Shown: positions 42,101 through 64,000 of the stretch, one piece after another | Layout: the number at the start of each line of letters is the position of its first letter | How positions within the stretch are numbered: the stretch's first letter is position 1 | Assembly (NCBI RefSeq): GCF_036324505.1 | Contig: NC_086354.1 | Location: 8,356,795-8,420,794 of the forward strand | Source: Eleginops maclovinus | Lineage: Eukaryota > Chordata > Actinopteri > Perciformes > Eleginopidae | DNA: 64,000 nt | Direction: 5' to 3' | The notes under the pieces: generated by a model | What the model saw: only the letters and a program-made list of their open reading frames with translations | Database searches by the model: none | Told to the model about the DNA's origin: nothing | Position numbers and translations under genes: made by a program

Positions 42101-44028
42101 AGGTTGAGGAGTCAGTATATCTGTTAGCTCCATCTGAACAGCTATGTCTGTTTATTTGGCCAATTCTCTGGATGGAATTATTTTTTGAGTCATTCTATGG
42201 TTTGGCACAGGAATATGGTGCCCCATTTGAAACCCACCCACATAGTTCTGATTTCCCAACACACCCAGGGGAATTGTAACCTGACAGTTTGTTTACACAA
42301 ATCCATCTGAGAAGCTGTCATGCGAAAGTGAAACCACCAAAAAATACAAGGCTGCTGATTGGCTGAACCACCTGTCAATCAAACCCTTACAGAAGGCAGC
42401 CGAAGAGTGAACACTTTTCTCTGCTCGTCTTTCAATTATAAAAACTCTATAGTTGTGATTAATAATGTTAGTACAACATATATGCCAGCCTCGCTATGAT
42501 GGTTTGAACCAACCGTCGCCTCTCTGCGTCCCTTCACACACCTTAACCCCCTACCAATAGGTGCAGGTAGCTACTCTAAAGGCGCTGATTGGTCAGGATA
42601 CTGACTGGCTGGATACAAGAAGACAGAGCAGGCTTTTTTGAATCTCTGAACTATTCAGAAATATAGGCAGGCATTCAGGGGTCTGGATCCAGGCTTATCT
42701 AAAGTGTTTAACAAAATCTTTTAGGTTTGTGAGATAAACTCCTTCACTTTTTTTCCTCCCTTTTCCAGCCTTGGATGTGGGATCGGCTATGGATACCTGC
42801 ACAGGATTCCAACACGGCCTTTTGAAGAGGGGAAGAAGATCAGCTTCCCTGGAAACTCTCCCAGTGAGCCCCTCAGTCCACTGAAGGACGGATTTACTGA
42901 GGTCAGAGCACACAATAACATACAATAACACACAATAACACACACACACATGGGCGCACACACGCGATACATAATCAGGGTTAAACTTTATAATACAACT
43001 CAAGCCCTCACTTTAGATAGGAAACGTGCTTAAAGCAGTTATCTTGAGTATTAATGTCTTGACTAATTTATTCACCATTTTAATTTACGTACGTCACTCA
43101 CTTTACGTAAGGATAACCCAAAGGCAGATTGCAGTATCGCATTGTTTAAGGTATTCATCTCATCTAGTCATTTAAAATAATAATAATAATTGAAGCCCTT
43201 TTTAAAATAATAGTAACTTTTGGAGATTTAAGTGACATAAACATTTTTTTTAATTAAGTAATTTAAAAAGAATGATCTGTTTTTGGAAATCATTTCATAT
43301 TTATTTTTTTAATTAGGTGGTTTTGTTTTCCCATCAACATTTCTAATATATATATAACTAGGTGTGAAGATGTGTGTTTTTTAGAGTCCGCTCACACTCT
43401 TCCCTAGTCTGTATGCTGCAGTGCCAGCAGGAGGACAGAGCAGGCTGTGCTTTGAGATGAGTGTGACCTTTTCTGTCTGACAGCATCTTTTTTTCCCTCC
43501 ACAACCTCCCGTGTTCTCTCTTTAACTCCTTCAGGTGCAGCTCTCAGCAGTCAGCCCCCCTCCTGCAGCCCCTTCTGCCCCCACAGGCCTTGGAGATTCA
43601 CTGTCTGGCCTGTCAATCAGCACAGCCCCGCCCACCATGCCCCGAGAGCTGCAGACAGGTATTCCTCTTTTTTCACTCAAGAAATTGCTAACATGACGGG
43701 GGATAGACTCCGCATATTGAAATCTAATGTGTTATTTGTCACCCCCCATCCCTCCCTCTCAGGTTTGCCTACAGTGCCTCTGCTCCCCACCTCCACCAGC
43801 CCCGCCCTCAGCCCACTCCCTCCACTGAATCCCGCCGCCACTGGCTTCAACCCCGTCACCGGCTTCAACCCCGCCACCACGCTACCAGGTGGGTGATTTC
43901 CCACTGCAGACACACGTCATCACTCTGCTGAGTCAGCCAGGAGTGTGTGCTTACCCTTCCAGAAGATGAGAGAGATGTCTGCCTCAACTTAAGCAACACT
44001 GAGTCAAAACTGCAGCTATTAGCCATCT

Positions 44029-44070
<42 letters not shown>

Positions 44071-45038
44071 CATTCAAACAGCTTCAACTGTGTAAACATA
44101 GCCTTTGTTGGAGCTCCTGTCAGGCCACAATATTTCTGTTTGGATTGTCGTTATTGATTTAGGTGCCATGAGCTGTTGGAATTCCCACCACCCTTTTTTC
44201 TTTTCTGTAGTGACTTCATTACATATTAGAGTCGACCAACTGTGGTGTAAAAAGAATGAATGGATAATGGCATTGTGTGTGTGTGTGTGTGTGTGTGTGT
44301 TTGTTTGTTTAGGTCTGATGTCCCTCCCGGCTGGCTTACCTCCGCTCCCCCACTTGCCCAACCTCAACCTGACGCTGCCAGACCTCAGTGCCATGACACT
44401 AGCGGGCACCTTACCGCCAGTAGGATCTACAGGTAAATACAGCACAGCTAACCGACACAGAACAAAAGAAATCATTCATTGTCCAAAAGATTTTCACTGG
44501 TTATTTGTTTTTGAAAGTTGAAAATGACAGTATTATTTGGCACCTGCAAATGTTTTGTGGAATAGTATCATTTAAAATTGGCTTTAGATCATTTTGTGAT
44601 GACAGTGCTATAAAGAAAGGGTCAGGTTTGAGTGCTCGGGGTTAAAGATTACAGAAAAATAACTTAGAAAAAGGTCATGGTATAGTTTGTCCAAAAATAT
44701 CTGGGAGAAAAATGTACATTTCAAATATAAAATCGACCAAGGAGACTCACTCACCGTCTCTCTGGTTTTCTCCTCTTTCTCCATCAGTCCCCTCTCTGGC
44801 CTCGCTCCCTCCCTTCAACCTCCCCGGCCTGGCCCCCTTACCCCCTCTCCCCACCATGCTGCCCTCCACACTCCCTCCTCTCCTGCCCCAGGCGGTGCTC
44901 CCCCTCCTGCCCCCCCATTCCACAGCCTCCGTCACAGTCACGGCCGAGCCGGCCGCCGACCCTGCAGTCCCCACGGAATCAGCCTCCACGAACACCACGG
45001 AATCACCGCCTCCGACGGAAACAACGCTAACCTCATAA
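39115..45038 (+). CDS. gorasp2: Golgi reassembly-stacking protein 2 (GRASP55), 10 coding exons, 439 aa
   Basis: A peripheral Golgi membrane protein that links cisternae by trans-oligomerisation and helps unconventional secretion. Exons: 39115-39177, 39960-40040, 40148-40351, 40947-41033, 41144-41274, 42769-42901, 43535-43658, 43763-43888, 44313-44432 and 44788-45038, with consistent phases. The start [13 protein letters not shown] has Gly2 for N-myristoylation. Two atypical PDZ domains (GRASP region, about 15-210) are nearly identical to mammalian GRASP55: [19 protein letters not shown], then [20 protein letters not shown]. The Pro/Ser/Leu-rich C-terminal half (about 235-439) is the divergent regulatory SPR domain, with PLPPL-type repeats and a duplicated [12 protein letters not shown] unit in exon 8. 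Around residues 217-226 it reads [10 protein letters not shown], where human has Thr222 and Thr225. It lies downstream of gad1 and convergent with tlk1, as in mammals. Confidence 0.96.
44031..44068. repeat. (GT)n microsatellite in gorasp2 intron 8
   Basis: About 38 bp of GT repeat in the intron between exons 8 and 9. Confidence 0.93.
44274..44301. repeat. (TG)n tract next to the gorasp2 exon 9 acceptor
   Basis: About 28 bp of TG followed by TTGTTTGTTTAG, so the repeat runs almost into the acceptor at 44,312. A short T-rich stretch is kept between them. Confidence 0.93.
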
Positions 45039-45403
45039 CCTGGGGAAGCAAAAATCCCGCTTGCCAGCAAACCAAAACACACACACCCGGTTTCTCTCTC
45101 TTCCTCCCCCCTCCGTCTGTCTTTCTCTGTATTTTTCTATTTATTTGGCCAAGAGGGATACACACAGGTCGGCACCCTCCGGGTATGGGTGAGGAAGCAA
45201 TGAAGGATGATTGGAATGAAGAATGGAGGACGGCTGTGGACCCACATGTCTTTATGAGCAAATCGTCACGGAGCTTGTCCACGTGCCGCATGATGAGGAC
45301 TCTGCAGTTTGCTTAACACATACAACAAGGACTTCCCCCTTTTCGGATATGGCAAGCCTCTCTGTTTCACTCTTGTTTTTTATATATAAACAGTGTATGT
45401 TAA

Positions 45404-45567
45404 TGGGGCTGGACGATACATTTACTGTATTACTATCTACATCATTAATCCCTTATAAATTAACCTTTCAAACTGGACAAATGTGGGTCTACCGGAGAAA
45501 TAACGCACTGCTGTATTAAAACAGGTAAACAATTAATATACATTTTCCGGTCTCATCATCCAGCCCT
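45404..45567. mobile_element. MITE-like element in the gorasp2 3' UTR
   Basis: One end reads GGGGCTGGACGAT and the other CATCATCCAGCCCTG; the outer ends are reverse complements with one or two mismatches over about 12 bases. The interior (about 140 bp) is AT-rich and non-coding. GGGCTGGACGATA termini are typical of a common vertebrate non-autonomous DNA transposon. Exact ends and target duplication are unclear. Confidence 0.6.
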
Positions 45568-46030
45568 GACTTGTAACCTTTTATTAGTTCTAGGACCCCT
45601 GAACAATAGAAAGATTTGATTGACATGTATACATTTCTGTTGAAATTGCTGATCTGTCTCCACCCAATGAATGAATCTGCATTATTTTGCACCACCTTGT
45701 GTTCTGAAATGATTAGTCTGTCCCTTTTTGTATGTATATCCAGAACTCTATAGTTTCTGTTTTGACCACACCGGGAGGTAACAGCTTGGAGGCCGTGCTA
45801 GAGGTGGGGAGACAGATGTGTACACTTATAAAGGATGCTGCATTATTTGTGTGTTTGTTGGGTGATTTGTACGGAGGGAGGGTGGAACATGGGTGAGGTG
45901 TTTATTTTGCAGTACGTCTCCTCCTGGCATGGCCGAAGTGAATGGGTAGGCAGTCGCAGTGATGCAGTACAACCACAAGGTATCCCTGTTCCAGCACTTA
46001 CTGAAAACATCCACACTGTACAGTGCGAGC

Positions 46031-46036
46031 AATAAA
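46031..46036 (+). promoter_or_regulatory. gorasp2: gorasp2 polyA signal
   Basis: AATAAA in GAGCAATAAAGCC, followed by a TTG/TGTCTTT-rich segment that fits a downstream GU/U element. Confidence 0.75.
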
Positions 46037-46435
46037 GCCAAATTCATTTTACTTGATGCTTCCTTGTGTCTTTAGTTGGTTTGTTGCTTCTCACACACTC
46101 TCAGCCACCTTACACAAATTGACACCAAAAACATGTCGTAATAATTGAATATTGAGATTAAAACACCAGCAATTAAAATCGCATCAGTTTAAATAGCATC
46201 TTTGTGCAAATACAATATAATTCATCATGATTTTTTTTGTTTTAAAGTATTTAATCCACCTTCGAAATGCCTTCAAATATAGTGACAAACAACCAGGGAA
46301 TCTGTATGAAGAATTTACAATGCGTCTCATGTACCTCCCAGTGCTCCGTCTCAGAGGACACATCTCTAGTGAAGTTGCAAAACCCTCAGCAGTAAATACG
46401 GTCACACGGCAGGAATTAAGACTTGTAAGGCAATC

Positions 46436-46441
46436 TTTATT
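46436..46441 (-). promoter_or_regulatory. tlk1: Candidate distal tlk1 polyA signal
   Basis: TTTATT on the + strand reads AATAAA on the minus strand, about 1.8 kb after the tlk1 stop. It would place the tlk1 3' end about 400 bp from the gorasp2 polyA signal. Nearer minus-strand AATAAA sites exist (for example about 48,013), so the true 3' UTR may be shorter. Confidence 0.45.
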
Positions 46442-46989
46442 GCATATGAATGACATGGCCTAGCGTTGTCCCCCCCCCACCCAATCTCACACATAGCACA
46501 CAAAGGTCTGCTTACCCAGCGCTGCCATTAATCTCCATATGAATGTCAATCATTTGGTTTAATGCCGGCCCCCATTTTTACTGTTTAGTAAACAAAAAAG
46601 GGTACAAATTAAGACAGTAGGGGAGAGGAAGTGGATATAATTACAATTTATAAAACTCGACACTTAACCCGTTTTTACAGAGGAGGATGAGGGCCAAATG
46701 TGGCAACATTTTTGTTGAGTTCTGATATTAATTCAGAATTCTGCCCTTCTTCACTGTTTCTATTTGTGAGCAGCAAGCTGAGCAAGTACTTCCTGTACTT
46801 TCATTTGCCTGTCATGCGACTAAAAGAACATCTCTCTTTGGCTTCTTTGTTAATCTAACAATTTACAAAGAAAAATCAATCAATTAAGACTTGCAACTTG
46901 TCTTTTATCGTTTTTAAAGATTATATTTGGGCCAGTTAAGACTTATTTATAAAAGGTATATTTCAAAGGGGGTAAACAGTGTCCACAGG

Positions 46990-47045
46990 TCAGATTTGAA
47001 CCTGCGTCCCTGCATCAGATTCTTACCACAGGCCCGCTTTAAGGC
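46990..47045 (-). repeat. Possible tRNA-derived SINE scrap
   Basis: On the minus strand GCAGGTTCAAATCTGACC resembles a pol III B box / T arm (GGTTCRANNCC). I cannot fold a whole tRNA or see a good A box, so at most this is a worn tRNA-like repeat in the tlk1 3' flank. Confidence 0.2.
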
Positions 47046-48226
47046 AGGTTGCCTATAATTTCAAAGGGGTTTTATGATGTCACAACACAAACAGGTAAGT
47101 GTTTTATTTACAGGACGACAACATTTGGATATATGCTCTTGATTCCGAGTAAACAACGCTGCATACTGGGACTTGACAAATGTGGACATGTTGGTAGCAG
47201 TATAATGTGTTGTACCCCCCCCCCCTCACCAAATAGCACAGCAGGGTGTCTGCAGAGTGTTCAGTTCAAGTATGCACATATGCACATTTCATAACTAAAA
47301 AAAAGCAACATTAATAGCAGCAAACTGAGAACAGCTTTCAGGGGAAAGGAACACAAATAAACGGAGCGCAGTGAGACACAGGGGAGCAACGGAGAAGCCT
47401 CAGTTTTATGTATTTGCTAATGAGTAATGTCTCCAGCACATGAAATGCACACTAAGTGTCACCGAGTGCTCAGCAGGAACAGCTGATCCAGCCCCTTGGG
47501 TCAGCTGTTTCAAAACATCTTATCTGAACAACAAAAATGGATTAAGACAGATGCTCAGATCCACTTCCTGTAAACGTGGCGGTAGATCTGAATTGCTTCG
47601 TGACAAAAAAAAAGAAGAACTGATGGAGCCCACGCTGAAGTACTTCATACTAAACGTGGGACACCAGATCACCGTGATCTGAATCGGAAGTGCAAATAAA
47701 CACCAGAAATTTTATCTGGAACTTTTCTCTCTTTTTTTTTTAAAGTCCCATCAAGGTAACATCACTTTCAAGTGCAGAGGGACTACAAGGGTAGAACTCA
47801 ATGACGTGTAAGAGTCATTTTGTGCCTTGAAAAATGGATTGCAATGTTTATTTCAGCTTGTCTTTGATGGAACTGCGCACCTCTTCAGCCCTTTCTTCTG
47901 CTACCCGCTGCTCAAAGCCAGCGTCCAATCAGCGACGAGAGAACATCTGGAACAGCGGCATGGAAAGGCCATCAATGAGCTCCTATAGGTTGTGAAATGT
48001 CTCTTACGGGGTTCTTTATTAAAGTCCATAAACAAAGCTGAGCCCCTCTTCTTACCTGACGCAGTTGAGTTCAAGGACATATGCAAAAAGGAGCATCCTT
48101 CCCTCTTACTCTTTTCCATTTCTGTTGTTGCTTATTCATTCGTCCATTTGGAAACGGCTCAGGTAAACCAACCCAGAAAAGATCCTCGGATAGATTCCTG
48201 CCCTTTGATTGTCAGTCATGTGACAG

Positions 48227-60552
<12,326 letters not shown>

Positions 60553-61064
60553 GAAGCCACTTTACCGCCGAGAGGATCCAGCGTACACACTGCCGTTTGC
60601 GGAAATCCCAAACTTGCGTCCATCGTTAGACACCTGCTGTGGCCAAAACAGGCCAGTAAACGTGAGTCCGAGCGTGTTTGTGTTGCTACACGCCTCGCAT
60701 TGTGCTGCGGAGAAGCGGCTTCTTTAGAGACTCGCTGAAACGGATCCAGTGTAACCTTTGCATGATGACCGCACCGCGCGCCTGTCAGCATCCAGTTCGC
60801 GAGCGGAGCTTTGATTCTAGTAGGCGAGGCTATCGCGAGGCTGGTGCGCACCTAGTACCGCGATGGGGGGATGGCATGACACCGGAACAGACACTGATCT
60901 GGGATCATTTCACCCTCCTGCATACTGGCCATAGGGTGACTGGTATGCTGCTCTCAGCGTCGACCTGAGAACAGTCTGGTGTTTGGGAGAAAACAACAAA
61001 CACCCCGAAAAAAATGGCCGAAAGTTTTTGTCTGCTTGAGGAGAACGACACAAAATAGGAAGAC

Positions 61065-61077
61065 ATGCGCGCGCGCG

Positions 61078-61132
<55 letters not shown>
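61065..61132. repeat. Mixed (CG)n/(CA)n tract
   Basis: GCGCGCGCGC blocks alternate with CACACA, ending in a pure CA run. This kind of alternating sequence readily adopts Z-DNA. Confidence 0.93.
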
Positions 61133-61135
<3 letters not shown>

Positions 61136-61136
61136 A

Positions 61137-61382
61137 TAGGTTATAATATATACATATTATATGCATACATATTGTATATTTTATATGTATGCATATAATA
61201 CATATATAGCAGGCTTTAGCTATACATATAGACTTTTCTGCACGTACACATTATAGGCAATATATTGTATGTATATCTATATTTGTGTTTTGTGTAAATA
61301 TATATATCAATATATATATCAATATATATATAAATCAATATATATATCAATATATATATTGATATATATATATATATAGTAA

Positions 61383-61435
<53 letters not shown>
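61137..61435. repeat. AT-rich array with (TA)n and CAATATATAT units
   Basis: An almost pure A/T stretch with several CAATATATAT units (61,308-61,360), an inverted TATATTGATATATA unit and a terminal (TA)n run of about 50 bp (61,385-61,433). It is strongly self-complementary. Confidence 0.93.
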
Positions 61436-61952
61436 GGTGTGTGTATGATTAAAGAGATGTATACGTAGGGCTGGTGTTGATATGCTCTGTATTTCAGTGT
61501 TGAATTACAAGTTGGGGGGGGGGGGGTTCAGGTGGGAGGATATAGTGATGTGGTCTGGGCTATAAGGTTTTTTGTTCCAAATTTGGTGCAGTGCATCAAA
61601 ATGCCCTCTTCTAGGGTAGCATGCACAAAACACAAACACACATACTCTTAAGCGTTTGACAATCTTTGCCTTATCTTTTTCTCCAAACTCCCTTTTGCAT
61701 GAAAATAAAATAACTAACTCCCAGTGCAAGTCAGCTAATGCAAGTCTTTCCTGATACAGAAAACAATGTTTAACCTCTAACTGAAAAGTTAATTCAAAGT
61801 AAATTTCCTGGGTTCATGTGGAGTATTTAAAAATAAAGTAAGTACACTTTCAAGGGTTTTTGCGTATGTCAAACTTCTGCTCCAGTTGCAGTCCGATTTC
61901 ATCAGGATATAGTCTGAGGCACAAACCATAATACTGCACCTTATGCACCTGC

Positions 61953-61997
61953 CCATGGTAACCTGATTTTTTTTGGTCACATGGTTTCCATGGTAAC
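61953..61997. promoter_or_regulatory. Paired RFX-like sites
   Basis: GTTTCCATGGTAAC at 61,984-61,997 is a full match to the X-box consensus GTHNYYATRRNAAC, and CCATGGTAAC occurs again at 61,953-61,962, 35 bp apart start to start. No gene start is recognised nearby; the sites lie about 1.5 kb downstream of the minus-strand myosin-like gene end and upstream of tlk1. Confidence 0.4.
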
Positions 61998-62419
61998 AGA
62001 GCAATAGTCTTGACAGGCAATGAGGAGGGTTGTATAAGCAGTCTACTATATTACACTACTACTTGTACACACACAAAAACACATACAGCTTGTGAGGTCA
62101 TTTAAGGTATGCAATTGGAGTTGTGTTGAGGAAAACAGTGTCGGGAAGTAGTGGGGAGATTCCAAGAGCATCAAATTTCTAATGGAAAACTGGGATTGTT
62201 GTCATTTTGGAAACTGTTTACAGATTTTGTATGAGACAGATTTCTTACAATAATGCTAAATAATAATAACAGTTCAAAAAAACAAAGTGAAGAGGTCAAT
62301 AAAGAGTTTTTCATTTACAAAACAGCTTTTTGTGACAATAGGCATTCAGTCTTATTTAGCAGCCCACTTCATAAACTAAATACAAAAATAAAACAATGAT
62401 TTTTGTTGAAATTTAGCCT

Positions 62420-62650
62420 ATCACGCACAATGTGCTAGCCAATGGAAGAGCGAGTGTTATTAAATGATGTCACTATGTTACGGAAGCAGACAAAGAGGCA
62501 TTTCAGACAGGGAAGGGAGTGTGTGGGATAGAAACTCCCTCTGGAGGGAACTTTGGGACTTTAAGCCTTTGCAGACTATTTACATGCACAAAAAAGCTCT
62601 ATTACACACTACAAGAAAAGGAAAACCCCAAAAAGCATAATGTGCAAACG
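62420..62650 (+). repeat. Teleost dispersed repeat (family C relative)
   Basis: The order GTGCTAGCCAATGG, GTTACGGAAGCAGACAAAGA, GGCATTTCAGACAGGGA, ACTTTGGGACTTTAAGCC, CTATTTACATGCACAAAAA, ACACACTACAAGAAAAGGAA and CAAAAAGCATAAT matches an abundant fish repeat that I recall. Its class is not known to me. Confidence 0.6.
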
Positions 62651-63502
62651 TAAAAAAAAATGTTAGGCCAACGCGTCTATTTTGTTCAAATGTATTTTTC
62701 TGCTTTACTTTAAATTTGAATAATGACTTCTTCTCAAGCCAATCCATCCTGAAATGTGTGGCTACTCAACACACTACTGAGTCTTATATTCTGAATGCTG
62801 ATATGCATGACTTTTGGGGTGGTAGAAAACTGAATAGAGGAAACCTGCATGAATATGTAAGAAAAAGGTGGACCGGGAACATGCTAAACACTGAGTTACC
62901 ATGAAATCCCATAAGAATAACATAATTTACCTTAATTGCTAAAATAGCTTCAGTTGAGTATAAAGTACTTATTATGAGTTATTCACATAGCCATAAGGAA
63001 ATGGCACTATTGGATTAGGCACGTCAAGAATAATTGTATTTTTTGTATATTTATTTTCTTATGCCATGCAAAAATTACCATGAGAGTGATGAAACTTTAT
63101 TAAAAACCAGTATTAGTGAAATCAGAGGTAATTCAGTACCATTAAATATCAAATTATGGCAAAACAAGGGCTTAATCTTCTGGCAAACTGGAATAGGAGG
63201 AAAAAGTGTTTGCTTCTCTGTAACTGCAAACGTTATTGATAAATCACTGTGCAATGATTTAGGATAAATGACTAAATGTAGGCATCACAAGTCAATAGCA
63301 GTAAATTAACATAAACCCTATTTCTGGTTGTAGTCACTTGACAGACAAGACAAAAAAGACTAAATGACTTACATTTAAATATCACTATCTCCTTAATTGA
63401 AAGAGGCAATCTGTGTTTGGGTGAAATCTACCATTTCAAGTACAGAAATGCAGCAATGTAATTGTATTGATCAAGAATGCACATGAGGCTTTTCTTTTGC
63501 CC

Positions 63503-63837
63503 TCAAGAGAACATGTTGTTTTTGGGTCGTAAGGCTGTCCTCTGTCTCTCATACATGGTGACGTACGATCTGAGAAGGTCCTCCATCGTGTTGGCCTAAA
63601 AACAAAAAGGTCAGAAAACTTTGATTTAAAAATCATTTCTCCCAATGATTTATATAATAATGGTGTAACTGGCGTATATGGACATTGTAAAAGGAAATTA
63701 GAAAGGCAGTTGCTCACCTGTGCGGTTTCACAGACGAAGACAATGCCCCTCACAAGGGTACCGATTGTCATCTCGAAGTAGTTCCCCTCGCTTTGGTACT
63801 CTTTGATGCGGCTGAATGGATGCATGACCAGCACATC
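63503..63837 (-). CDS. Last two exons of a MyTH4-FERM myosin-like gene (partial)
   Basis: Two phase-0 exons, 63837-63718 (40 codons) and 63595-63503 (30 codons plus stop), have clean acceptors (CTACAG and TTTTAG) and donor (GTGAGC). The peptide begins DVLVMHPFSRIKEY and contains YFEMTIGTLVRG, CETAQ and MEDLLRSYV before ending NNMFS. The pattern HPFS-I, YF-MTIG-LVRG, CET, M-DLL-SY matches the extreme C-terminus of myosin VII, where the last FERM F3 lobe ends in YFHITIGNLVRG, CETS and MDDLLTSY. So this is probably the end of an unconventional myosin or another MyTH4-FERM protein; the paralogue is not resolved. The rest lies beyond the window's right edge. Confidence 0.55.
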
Positions 63838-63869
63838 CTGTAGATGATAGACATTAACATGTTATAGTT

Positions 63870-63925
63870 TGCAGTGGTGGAGAGTACAGTTACAAGTACT
63901 CATTTGATGCTACTTCACCTCAAAA
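63870..63925 (-). repeat. Short family D repeat fragment
   Basis: GCAGTGGTGGAGAGTACAGT followed by TACAAGTACTCATTTGATG resembles a terminus of the repeat at 37,110-37,590. It sits in the intron upstream of the last two exons of the myosin-like gene. Confidence 0.4.
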
Positions 63926-64000
63926 TATTGATCACAACTGCCTTTATTTGCATGAGCTCTAACCACAGATCTTTCCGGCGACCCTTTTTACATTTTATTG

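Larger units (their letters stand above)
45039..46055 (+). other. gorasp2: gorasp2 3' UTR
   Basis: About 1.0 kb between the stop codon and the AATAAA at 46,031. It contains a short terminal-inverted-repeat element at 45,404-45,567. Confidence 0.75.
60960..63440. other. Intergenic spacer between tlk1 and a myosin-like gene
   Basis: AT-rich spacer with alternating purine-pyrimidine tracts at its left end, RFX-like sites near 61,950-62,000 and a teleost repeat at 62,420-62,650. Open frames are short, and I recognise no gene. Confidence 0.6.

Noticed and set aside
44687..45316. 209-codon + strand open frame
   Set aside because: It is a shadow of gorasp2 exon 10 in a different frame; the true frame ends at 45,038 and keeps the phase from exon 9.
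46990..47045. Functional tRNA gene on the minus strand
   Set aside because: A B-box-like GGTTCAAATCT is present, but no A box, anticodon arm or matching acceptor stem can be formed. It is kept only as a low-confidence SINE scrap.

Overview
This window is vertebrate nuclear DNA, almost certainly from a ray-finned (teleost) fish. The genes are split into many short exons with GT-AG introns and long non-coding spacers. (CA)n/(TG)n microsatellites are very abundant and long. Several interspersed repeats resemble families I know from teleost genomes, and the proteins read as fish orthologues of well-known vertebrate genes. There are no bacterial-type operons, CRISPR arrays or prophage.

Layout: (1) 1-15,980 is a gene-poor flank with microsatellites and repeat fragments. 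(2) 16,130-17,985 (+) is erich2, a small glutamate-rich protein gene. (3) 20,465-34,697 (+) is a complete 16-coding-exon gad1 (glutamate decarboxylase 67, 583 aa), with a probable non-coding 5' exon near 19,500 and a 1.5 kb 3' UTR ending near 36,230. (4) 36,231-38,980 is a repeat-bearing spacer. (5) 39,115-45,038 (+) is a complete 10-exon gorasp2 (GRASP55, 439 aa) with a polyA signal at 46,031. (6) 60,552-48,227 (-) is a complete 21-coding-exon tlk1 (Tousled-like kinase 1, 745 aa), convergent with gorasp2. (7) 61,000-63,450 is AT/CA-rich spacer. (8) 63,837-63,503 (-) holds the last two exons of a gene ending in a MyTH4-FERM-myosin-like C-terminus, which continues past the window.

I assembled each gene exon by exon from splice sites. 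Coding phases close without a frameshift in erich2, gad1, gorasp2 and tlk1. The order erich2-gad1-gorasp2-tlk1 is the same as I recall for human 2q31.1, so this is a conserved synteny block. The genes are functionally unrelated: GABA synthesis, Golgi stacking, a chromatin-assembly kinase and a probably cilia/testis-associated protein. They share a neighbourhood, not a pathway.

I found no convincing new biological system. The best leads are an unexplained AT-rich ORF-bearing island in gad1 intron 2, giant (TG)n/(AC)n tracts touching splice sites in gad1 and tlk1, a pair of oppositely oriented giant microsatellites, RFX X-box-like sites (one beside erich2), a GRASP55 regulatory site carrying Glu instead of Thr, and two usable 3' ends in erich2.
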